A DNA stretch of 17,310 bases from JAADDK01 sp964425415 (GTDB lineage: Archaea > Thermoplasmatota > Thermoplasmata > Thermoplasmatales > Aciduliprofundaceae): NCBI GenBank assembly GCA_964425415.1, contig CAYRMJ010000026.1, positions 1 to 17,310 of the forward strand, written 5' to 3'. Below the pieces are notes generated by a model that made no database searches, was not told where the DNA came from, and worked only from the letters and a program-made list of their open reading frames with translations. Positions within the stretch are counted from its first letter, which is position 1; the number at the start of each line of letters is the position of its first letter. Below, piece after piece: positions 1-5,904 of this stretch. The translations under genes and the position numbers were made by a program.

Positions 1-70
1 AAAACAATAATAACATGGGACTACGAGGAAGAGGGAGAGATAAATTTCATTCCACTGTGGAAATGGCTTC

Positions 71-934
71 TCAACCGCTGAAGAAGAATCTCTTCAAATC
101 TCTCCTCAAATCCGTACTCGGCACAAATCCAATAGATATTGCAGAGGATATATCTGCTCTGGAATGCTTTATATCTCCGGGCCTTGGAGCGTCGTACTTT
201 ATATCAACCTCTCTACCGCTCAATTCAATTACTGTCCTCGCAAGCTCCAGAATGCTCACCTCTCTGCCCGTGCCGCAGTTGTAAATTCCAGTGGCGCTCT
301 TCTCAAGCACTATTTTAATAAGCGAAACAACGTCATCAACATTCACAAAATCTCGTGTTTGCTTTCCATCGCCATGGATGATGAGCGGCTTACCCCTTAA
401 AGCATTTTGAACAAATATGGAAATTACACCCGTGTATGGACTGCTTGGATCTTGGCGGTCTGAAAATATGTTAAATGGCCTAATTGACGCCACCTTCAAT
501 CCGTAGAGTTCTCCATAGAGCAAAGCGTACTTCTCTCCCACCAGCTTGCTAAGTCCATACGGGCTCTTTGGCTCTGTGGGATGCTTCTCGTCAATGGGCA
601 GGTATTTCGGCTCTCCATAAACTGCAGCGGAGGATATGTAAATAAAATTTTCCACATCGTGCTTTCTCGCGTACTCCAGTAGATTAAGTGTACCAATCAC
701 ATTGTTTTCAGCGTCAAATTTTGGATCTTCCACGCTCTTCACCACGCTCACTTGTGCAGCAGCGTGCACTATTGCATCTATCTCATAATTTCTGAGGGCA
801 TCTTCCAGATTTCCACGAATATCCTGCACTATTTTTGTGTATTTTGATGGCTTCTTATCCAAACCTATGGACCCATCAATCCTTTCAACCAGATACGAGC
901 CGACCTGTCCAGAAGAACCTGTAATTAGAATCAT
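71..934 (-). CDS. NAD-dependent sugar-nucleotide epimerase/dehydratase (GalE-like)
   Basis: A 287-residue extended short-chain dehydrogenase/reductase, probably acting on a UDP- or dTDP-sugar for surface glycan or glycoprotein synthesis in the cytoplasm. The Rossmann motif GSSGQVG is at residues 6-12, an acidic residue D25 ends strand 2 (NAD preference), and the catalytic set is S101/S102 in YISSAAVYG with Y126 and K130 in YGLSK. Length suits the family (about 300). I chose the ATG at 932-934 because MILITGSSG is the normal family N terminus and a TATA box lies 26 nt upstream, giving a leaderless mRNA; a 19-residue in-frame extension to 991 would cross that TATA box. UDP-glucose 4-epimerase is the default guess, but the substrate cannot be read from the sequence. 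It is divergent from the protease gene at 1007. Confidence 0.9.
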   Translation of the reverse strand: MILITGSSGQVGSYLVERIDGSIGLDKKPSKYTKIVQDIRGNLEDALRNYEIDAIVHAAAQVSVVKSVEDPKFDAENNVIGTLNLLEYARKHDVENFIYISSAAVYGEPKYLPIDEKHPTEPKSPYGLSKLVGEKYALLYGELYGLKVASIRPFNIFSDRQDPSSPYTGVISIFVQNALRGKPLIIHGDGKQTRDFVNVDDVVSLIKIVLEKSATGIYNCGTGREVSILELARTVIELSGREVDIKYDAPRPGDIKHSRADISSAISIGFVPSTDLRRDLKRFFFSG

Positions 935-955
935 AATAAGGTGATTGGATGGTGC

Positions 956-964
956 TATATATAA
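956..964 (-). promoter_or_regulatory. TATA box of the epimerase gene (leaderless)
   Basis: Read on the minus strand this is TTATATATA, centred 26 nt before the ATG at 934, the usual archaeal distance between TATA box and transcription start. The mRNA would therefore begin at or next to the ATG, and no SD sequence is present. Because it is nearly palindromic, it might also serve the divergent gene at 1007, though the spacing (about 47 nt) would leave that gene a 20-nt leader without an SD. Confidence 0.6.
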
Positions 965-1006
965 TCTATCAGAAAAGAATAAATGTTTCATTGAAAATAC
1001 CCTGCT

Positions 1007-2104
1007 ATGAAAGGCATTCTACACGCTATAAAAGAAATAACGTCATTTGTAAACACATTTCTGATTTTGATTATTTTGTTTACCAACGCTGTGGTAATGT
1101 ACTACAGTTTCTGGTACGTGAGCCAGTTCACAGGTGCAAAATACTTTGCAATACCCATATTCATAGTGATTCCAATTCCTGTTTTAATAACTTACATTGT
1201 GGGCATTCAAGCTTATGTTTGGTACATATTTTTGGGGATAACTATAACAATCAGTCTCACCCTTTTTACACTATTTGGGTTGAGAAGGTATATGGATGAA
1301 ATCCTAAAATCGCCGCTATCATACCGCACAAATCCAGTTAAAGATTTTACTGAAATGTATGCGACAGTGATGTTTCTATCTGTGGTGGTGACATTGATAA
1401 TCAAAGCCATGGGCGTGAAAACACCAACAATAGGCATTGAAAAATTACCACTTTATGCTCAAATGCTCAATTTGCTACACGCATCTTTCTATGAAGAGTT
1501 CGTCGTGAGATTTCTGTACTTGGGCGTTCCTGTATTTATATGGAGAAAATATGTCTCAAAAATGGAGATACGGTGGTACAGAATTTTTGGGGGTGGATTT
1601 AAAATAGGAAAAATTGAAGTTGTATTCATCCTACTATCGGCCACAATATTCGGCATAGCGCATACTCCTGCATGGGGCTGGTGGAAATTCTTTCCCACAT
1701 TCATAGCTGGATTGGCCATGGCTTATCTGTATCTGAGATATGGTATGCACTACTCCATCCTCTTTCACTTCGTTACCGATTTTATGAGTATACCCATGGA
1801 GCTTAGCTCCACCGCATACTTGACCATCGGCTTCCTGTTTATGACGATAATTCTTTTAGGAATGGTTTTTACTATATCATATACAATACGCCTCTTTCAT
1901 CGCTTAAAAATAATTCCAAAGAAAACAAATAAAATTGAGCCTATGCGAGAAACACCTTGGATTTCTATAAAATGTCCATCATGCGGCTCACAGAACTTTG
2001 TATATCTGGAAAATGGAAGACTAAAGTGCCTCAATTGTGGAACTGTTTTTGAGCCGTATCAGGAGCAACAGAATCAATTAAATGAGAGACATTATCTGAA
2101 ATGA
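1007..2104 (+). CDS. CPBP (Abi/CAAX-like) intramembrane metalloprotease with C-terminal zinc ribbon
   Basis: A 365-residue multi-spanning membrane protein with the three CPBP motifs: E163-E164 with R168 (EEFVVR), H219 (FGIAHT) and H254 in a helix (HFVTD). These form the Glu/His active site of Rce1-type intramembrane proteases. Roughly eight hydrophobic segments cover residues 15-295. A basic linker leads to a C-terminal rubredoxin-like zinc ribbon with C323/C326 and C341/C344, presumably cytoplasmic. Function is inferred from the family: cleavage of a membrane peptide or prenylated protein, substrate unknown. No SD precedes the ATG; AATAAATG at about 978-985 is a possible TATA element. The last 74 bp overlap the convergent UPF0201 gene. 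Confidence in the family is high; activity is not demonstrated. Confidence 0.85.
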   Translation: MKGILHAIKEITSFVNTFLILIILFTNAVVMYYSFWYVSQFTGAKYFAIPIFIVIPIPVLITYIVGIQAYVWYIFLGITITISLTLFTLFGLRRYMDEILKSPLSYRTNPVKDFTEMYATVMFLSVVVTLIIKAMGVKTPTIGIEKLPLYAQMLNLLHASFYEEFVVRFLYLGVPVFIWRKYVSKMEIRWYRIFGGGFKIGKIEVVFILLSATIFGIAHTPAWGWWKFFPTFIAGLAMAYLYLRYGMHYSILFHFVTDFMSIPMELSSTAYLTIGFLFMTIILLGMVFTISYTIRLFHRLKIIPKKTNKIEPMRETPWISIKCPSCGSQNFVYLENGRLKCLNCGTVFEPYQEQQNQLNERHYLK

Positions 2105-2420
2105 ATATAACATGAATATCACCCAGTGGAGCGTTTCCAACGGAGAAACTCACACGCCCAACGGTTGCAGCTTGCTTGTTCAGCCATACCTCTATCTTAT
2201 TTTCACTCATTCCTGATAAAAGCACATGTCTTGCAGCGTCTCTGATTCTCTGCTCTTTCAAAAGCTTTGCAAAATTGGATATGTCCTTTCCCGTGCATTG
2301 GATAACTCCAGAGTTAACATTGCATTCCACATCTGGAAAGATTTTGAGAATGGCATCCATCACTTTATCATCATCCTCTGTGGGATTAATCTCCGCTTCA
2401 ACAATCACCTTTAAACCCAT
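2031..2420 (-). CDS. UPF0201 family protein (archaeal, possible RNA-binding)
   Basis: A 129-residue protein of the archaeal UPF0201 family. Recognisable conserved stretches are VEAEINPTED at the N terminus, LLKEQRIRDAARHVLL at residues 54-69, LNKQAATVGRVSF, the PLGDIHV segment, and the final LIDSVAPDTA, which matches the family end LIDWLAPRT. The family is archaea-specific and uncharacterised; an RNA-binding fold is often proposed. It is the last gene of a minus-strand cluster: its ATG at 2418-2420 lies inside the 3' end of the hexuloisomerase gene (10-bp overlap). Its 3' end overlaps the convergent protease gene by 74 bp, and both reading frames look genuine there. Confidence 0.85.
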   Translation of the reverse strand: MGLKVIVEAEINPTEDDDKVMDAILKIFPDVECNVNSGVIQCTGKDISNFAKLLKEQRIRDAARHVLLSGMSENKIEVWLNKQAATVGRVSFSVGNAPLGDIHVIFISDNVSHLIDSVAPDTAQKQFHN

Positions 2421-2953
2421 ATCGCATGGCGCCTCCGAAGGTCCTCCTCACTCTGCCCAGTCTCTTTCATAAGCTCAGATACGAGTGAGTCCAAAAACAC
2501 CACTGTGGACAGCTCAAACATGGTTCCGAGAGGTGCAAGAGTGCCATTCTTATGCTGTGGAGCTATGGGTATCACCAAATCAGAATATTTTGAAAGGGGT
2601 GAATTATAATTTGAGGTTATGCCCACAATTTTTGCACCTATTCTCTGAACAACACTAGCCACTAAAAGAGTGGATTTTGTTGAGCCGGTATTGGATATCA
2701 AAAACACAGAATCGTCCTTTTCCACCACTGGTGTTATTGTTTCTCCTATGAAATATGAGGTGAATCCAAGTTGCACAAGTCTCATTGCAAAGAACTTACC
2801 AACCAAACCCGAACGACCTGATCCATAAACGAAAATCTGATGACTTTCCAGAACTATGTTCACAGCTTCTTGAACAAGCTCATCACTCACCTCATCTAAG
2901 GCCCTTTCTGCACGAGAGATTATGTATTTGTAGGAATCACGAAACATCATCAT
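2411..2953 (-). CDS. hxlB: 6-phospho-3-hexuloisomerase (PHI), SIS domain
   Basis: A 180-residue single-SIS-domain protein matching archaeal PHI in length and motifs: YGSGRSG at 43-49, MRLVQLGF at 57-64, IGETITP at 69-75, SNTGSTKST in the phosphosugar loop, APLGTMFE, and the terminal RRRHA. PHI interconverts D-arabino-3-hexulose 6-phosphate and fructose 6-phosphate. In archaea lacking the oxidative pentose pathway it works in reverse with hexulose-phosphate synthase to make ribulose 5-phosphate; the synthase is not in this window. The start at 2953 forms an ATGA overlap with the stop of the upstream gene; two more in-frame ATGs follow directly (2950, 2947). The phosphosugar loop (NTGSTKS) differs slightly from the usual SGSGET form. 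Confidence 0.85.
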   Translation of the reverse strand: MMMFRDSYKYIISRAERALDEVSDELVQEAVNIVLESHQIFVYGSGRSGLVGKFFAMRLVQLGFTSYFIGETITPVVEKDDSVFLISNTGSTKSTLLVASVVQRIGAKIVGITSNYNSPLSKYSDLVIPIAPQHKNGTLAPLGTMFELSTVVFLDSLVSELMKETGQSEEDLRRRHAIWV

Positions 2954-3954
2954 CCCTTTGTGCCCATTTTGCGAAGCATAACTCTTTCCACAATGGTGCG
3001 CATGTAGGCAGCATCGTGCTCCAACAATGGAGAAGATGATATGACAGTTATATTGTACTCATGCTCGTATATTGCAGAAGCAAAGGTTTCAAATTTCAAA
3101 TCGCCTCTTTTGATGGGTGTGAGTCTCCTTTCATTTCCGTTCTCGTACTCAACACCTGCAAACTCTACATAATGCTCTCCGCCCATGTACTTTTCCACCT
3201 TATCAAGCACTTCTGCAAATGACTTTGAATCTTTTAACATTCCATTGGTGCGCGCGTGTAAATGCGCAAAATTCACTACTGGCACCACACCTCTAACTCT
3301 TCGCGATATGGTCAGAATCTCATCCAAATCTCCGAAAAGTGCCTGCTTACCAGACACTTCAAACCCGAGCTTAGGCTTTAGCTTCATCTCCTTATACTTC
3401 TTTTTAATTTGCCTTATATTGCTCAAAACGTTTTTCATTGCCTTATCCTTTGGGAGATTTCCGTAGAGACCAATATGATTAACCACAAGCTCCGCCTGAA
3501 CTTCATTTGCGAGAATGCCTCCCCAAATTATGGAATCAATGGATTTTTCTGTCAATTCTCCGTTGCTCACAAGGTCCATGTAGTAGGGTGTGTGCAATGT
3601 GAGCTTAACATCCAGCTCCTTGGCCAATTCACCCAGCTTTCTTAATTCTGCATAGCTGTGTGCAAGGTTCCAGAACAGTTGAAGCACTATATCGTCTTCC
3701 TCAAGAGGTGTGTTAATACCCACCGGTACGTAGTTTCCCTCATCGTCAAGGCGTAGAACTTCCACGATTATTGAATCTTCAACATCTCGCGGATACTGAC
3801 CCACCTCGTCAATTACCGTGCTCTCCTGCACATTCGCCCTAAGAAACTGAATTTCCATTGCATGGAGCCCCATCCGATGCGTATCCTCTATGGCATCTTT
3901 GAGAGTGCGACCTTTGCATGAAAGAGGTATGCCTGCAAGACCAAATCTAAACAT
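2950..3954 (-). CDS. Endonuclease IV-like TIM-barrel protein (AP endonuclease family 2)
   Basis: A 334-residue xylose isomerase-like TIM barrel of the archaeal Nfo-related group. Metal-site-like motifs are visible: E34 (AMEIQF), H121 (LTLHTPYY), H160 (VVNHIG), E199 (FEVSG, like the ENTAG loop of Nfo), H231/H233 (FAHLHARTNG) and E273 region (HYVEFAG). In bacterial Nfo these positions hold three zinc ions and cut abasic DNA. A segment at about 45-95 with no counterpart in bacterial Nfo seems typical of archaeal homologues. A sugar-phosphate isomerase is the alternative, and its linkage to hexuloisomerase (4-bp overlap) makes that worth considering. Only 9 nt separate it from the DUF998 gene upstream, so it is probably co-transcribed; the start has only a weak AAAGG next to it. 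Confidence 0.7.
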   Translation of the reverse strand: MFRFGLAGIPLSCKGRTLKDAIEDTHRMGLHAMEIQFLRANVQESTVIDEVGQYPRDVEDSIIVEVLRLDDEGNYVPVGINTPLEEDDIVLQLFWNLAHSYAELRKLGELAKELDVKLTLHTPYYMDLVSNGELTEKSIDSIIWGGILANEVQAELVVNHIGLYGNLPKDKAMKNVLSNIRQIKKKYKEMKLKPKLGFEVSGKQALFGDLDEILTISRRVRGVVPVVNFAHLHARTNGMLKDSKSFAEVLDKVEKYMGGEHYVEFAGVEYENGNERRLTPIKRGDLKFETFASAIYEHEYNITVISSSPLLEHDAAYMRTIVERVMLRKMGTKG

Positions 3955-3963
3955 CCTTTGAAG

Positions 3964-4605
3964 TTATGCAGTTGGAGGTAATAATATTTTCGCAACTTTA
4001 GGGACTTCGCCGTACTTTTTCTCAAAATATTTGCGAGCATCCACAAAACCAGCGTAAACGCTCCACACGGCTACCACAATGCCTCCATAAAGCTCGGCAA
4101 ATGGAAATCCCAAGATTTGATAAAAGAAATACACACCGTAAGCGGACAGATCCATCAAAATTAAAAGAATACCTGATAAAACTTCTTTCTCAATTATTGC
4201 AGCAAAGGACCAAAGGAAGATTGATATGGACGCTAGAAGAAAGAAAGACTCTGCAAGTGGTGTGTGATAAGGTGTGCCGTAGGGAAATATTCCAAAGCCC
4301 ACGTAGAAGAAGGATGCTATTAAAAACAGAAAGGTGGAGTAGAATTTGTGTGATTCTTTCCAATATAGAGAGGACATACCCAGTGAAAACATTATTAAAA
4401 AAAATCCCGTTAATATTATTCCCCAATCAAAAACCCATGCGTGTGGATCTTTCAGAGCTCCCATCTTACTTAGTGAGGAGTTTGGATCAAACAGGGAGAA
4501 TCCGGGATGAAGGTAAATTGCGAGGGATACGGATATTGTGAATACAACCATGGAAAAAACAACGCAGCACATTGCCCTGCGCTCAAGATGTTTTTTACAA
4601 TCCAT
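3964..4605 (-). CDS. DUF998 family membrane protein
   Basis: A 213-residue protein with about six hydrophobic helices. After a first membrane segment it carries the family-like HPGFSLFDPNSSLSKMG pattern (residues about 33-49), then FDWGIILTG and the GIFPYGTPYHTPLA loop, which resemble DUF998 proteins. The function of the family is unknown. The C terminus is basic and probably cytoplasmic. A TATA-like TTTATAAG at 4631-4638 (minus strand) is centred 30 nt before the ATG, giving a nearly leaderless mRNA, so this gene likely heads the minus-strand cluster that continues into the TIM barrel, hexuloisomerase and UPF0201 genes. Confidence 0.7.
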   Translation of the reverse strand: MDCKKHLERRAMCCVVFSMVVFTISVSLAIYLHPGFSLFDPNSSLSKMGALKDPHAWVFDWGIILTGFFLIMFSLGMSSLYWKESHKFYSTFLFLIASFFYVGFGIFPYGTPYHTPLAESFFLLASISIFLWSFAAIIEKEVLSGILLILMDLSAYGVYFFYQILGFPFAELYGGIVVAVWSVYAGFVDARKYFEKKYGEVPKVAKILLPPTA

Positions 4606-4630
4606 ATATCTTGTTTAAATTGCATTCTGC

Positions 4631-4638
4631 CTTATAAA
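4631..4638 (-). promoter_or_regulatory. TATA box of the DUF998-led cluster
   Basis: Minus-strand TTTATAAG centred about 30 nt upstream of the ATG at 4605, in the 41-nt gap between the 3' end of the MarC gene and the DUF998 start. No SD is seen, consistent with a leaderless or very short leader. Confidence 0.45.
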
Positions 4639-4646
4639 CTTTACCT

Positions 4647-5270
4647 TTATATTCCAAAGTATGTTGAAATGCCGTCAAGCATATATTGAACTGCAAATGC
4701 GGTCACCAGAAGACCCATTACGCGAGTGAATGCGCGTGCACCTTTCTCTCCCATCACACGTGACATAAAGTTTCCACCTAAAAAAATCAGGGCGGTGAAC
4801 AGAATAATTCCAATTATGGAAATAGATATGGAAAAACAGCCCAAAGCGCTGCTTTGATAGCGCCCCATGAGAATAATCACCAGAGAAATGGCACCCGGGC
4901 CTGCGAGCATGGGCGTGCCGAGAGGAACTATTGCTATATCACCCGTCTCCTCCCTCAACTTCTCCTTTTTGCGTGTGCTTCTTGGCTTGTCGCCCTCTCT
5001 GACCATCTCCACACCCACAAGGAGCATCAGTATGCCGCCCGCAATCATAAGCGCAGGAATGGATATTCCGAAAAAGTCAAGTATGTACTTTCCAGTGTAC
5101 TGGAAAAAAAGTAAAAGGGATATTGCAGTTATTGATGAATCTCTGATTATTCTTCTCTTCTCCTCCTCGCTTAGCTCAGTGGTGAAGGAGAGATACAGCG
5201 GTAGCGAGGCGATGGGGTCAATGACCGCAAAAAGAGGAACGAAAATGTGCAGAAAGTCAGCAATATCCAT
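4647..5270 (-). CDS. MarC family integral membrane protein
   Basis: A 207-residue protein with six predicted membrane helices and the hallmarks of MarC/UPF0056: FVPLFAVIDPIASLPLYL at the N terminus, ELSEEEKRRI in the first loop, GGILMLLVGVEM, PLGTPMLAGPGAIS near the middle and RVMGLLVTAFAVQYMLDGI at the end. Despite the name, MarC proteins have no proven role in drug resistance; a transporter function is presumed. I prefer the ATG at 5268-5270; a TTG at 5279 would add three residues and overlap the stop of the UPF0147 gene. It is the last gene of a three-gene minus-strand unit. The central charged loop (residues about 93-110) is cytoplasmic by the positive-inside rule. Confidence 0.85.
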   Translation of the reverse strand: MDIADFLHIFVPLFAVIDPIASLPLYLSFTTELSEEEKRRIIRDSSITAISLLLFFQYTGKYILDFFGISIPALMIAGGILMLLVGVEMVREGDKPRSTRKKEKLREETGDIAIVPLGTPMLAGPGAISLVIILMGRYQSSALGCFSISISIIGIILFTALIFLGGNFMSRVMGEKGARAFTRVMGLLVTAFAVQYMLDGISTYFGI

Positions 5271-5275
5271 AATTA

Positions 5276-5548
5276 TCAAGATTGAATCATCTTGGAAAGT
5301 GTCTCAAGTTTGCCCATGGCCATATAGACCACAGTTCTGCCATGCACGGGTATGTTTGGGTCATTCGCAATTTCGTCAAGCTCAAATATGGCGCTGGCCA
5401 CGCGCATATCCAAACTTTTGCTCTCATCTGCGAGTGTGTCTCTCGCGTGAGACAGGCTTCTCCTTATATTTCTCGGTATGGTCGTGTCCTCACTCACTTC
5501 ATCCAAAATTTCCAGTATCTCCTGATACAACTTTTCTTTCTCGCTCAT
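5276..5548 (-). CDS. UPF0147 family protein
   Basis: A 90-residue all-helical archaeal protein matching UPF0147: DTTIPRNIRR at residues 21-30, followed by a DMRVASAIFELDEIANDPNIP segment and HGRTVVYMAMGKLE. The family is widely conserved in archaea and uncharacterised; the length is normal. The ATG at 5546-5548 is preceded by a strong SD (TGAGGTGAT on the minus strand, 5553-5561) that overlaps the end of the upstream Lrp-like gene, 11 nt away, so the two are translated from one mRNA. Confidence 0.85.
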   Translation of the reverse strand: MSEKEKLYQEILEILDEVSEDTTIPRNIRRSLSHARDTLADESKSLDMRVASAIFELDEIANDPNIPVHGRTVVYMAMGKLETLSKMIQS

Positions 5549-5559
5549 AGTACATCACC

Positions 5560-5862
5560 TCACTCAAACTTCACACCTCTCTCCTTGTAAGTGTTCACCA
5601 CAAGCATGGTTTCTGTCTTGTTCACACCTTCAAGTTTGGATATCTTCTCAAGTATGAACTCTTTGAGATTAGAATACTCCGGAAACTTCACCTTCACCAT
5701 TATGTCAAAATCCCCAGTTGTGAGAAATACATCCTCCACATTGTTGTAATCAACAAGTGCCTTTGAAACTTCCTCTATCTTTGCAGTATCGCAGTTTATA
5801 CCAATCAGCGCCGTTACAATGTGCTCTCCATAATACTCACTCATTATGCTATCTGTGTCCAT
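5560..5862 (-). CDS. Standalone Lrp/AsnC effector-binding (RAM) domain protein
   Basis: A 100-residue protein consisting of the alpha-beta RAM domain alone: HIVTALIGINCD, then DYNNVEDVFLTTGDFDIMVKVKF and the terminal EGVNKTETMLVV strand, the pattern of the ligand-binding half of Lrp/AsnC regulators. There is no helix-turn-helix, so it does not bind DNA by itself; such proteins bind amino acids or modulate full-length Lrp partners. I chose the ATG at 5860-5862 because an SD (AGGTGAT, 5867-5873) lies 4 nt upstream and a TATA box at 5894-5902 puts the transcription start near 5872. A GTG at 5889 would lie upstream of that start, so the longer 109-residue form is unlikely. It leads the unit with UPF0147 and MarC. 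Confidence 0.8.
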   Translation of the reverse strand: MDTDSIMSEYYGEHIVTALIGINCDTAKIEEVSKALVDYNNVEDVFLTTGDFDIMVKVKFPEYSNLKEFILEKISKLEGVNKTETMLVVNTYKERGVKFE

Positions 5863-5866
5863 GCCG

Positions 5867-5873
5867 ATCACCT
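5867..5873 (-). promoter_or_regulatory. Ribosome binding site deciding the Lrp-like start
   Basis: AGGTGAT on the minus strand, 4 nt before the ATG at 5862. It lies inside the alternative GTG-started frame and argues for the shorter protein. Confidence 0.6.
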
Positions 5874-5893
5874 GTTGCGAATACTCCACATCA

Positions 5894-5902
5894 TATTTAT
5901 AT
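5894..5902 (-). promoter_or_regulatory. TATA box of the Lrp-like/UPF0147/MarC unit
   Basis: ATATAAATA on the minus strand within an AT-rich stretch between the 3' end of the propeller gene (stop at 5905) and the Lrp-like gene. It predicts a transcript starting near 5872 with a roughly 10-nt leader that contains the SD. Confidence 0.5.
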
Positions 5903-5904
5903 TT

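Noticed and set aside
1..16. Possible 5' end of another minus-strand gene (ATG at 14-16, reading MLLLF)
   Set aside because: Only five codons are visible, without SD or clear TATA box; not enough to support a gene. The rest of 1-70 shows nothing recognisable.
935..991. Nineteen-residue N-terminal extension of the epimerase
   Set aside because: It would precede the Rossmann strand that normally starts the protein and would contain the TATA box.
4867..5550. Long plus-strand open frame of 227 codons opposite MarC and UPF0147
   Set aside because: It is antisense to two recognised conserved families and its translation has no familiar motif.
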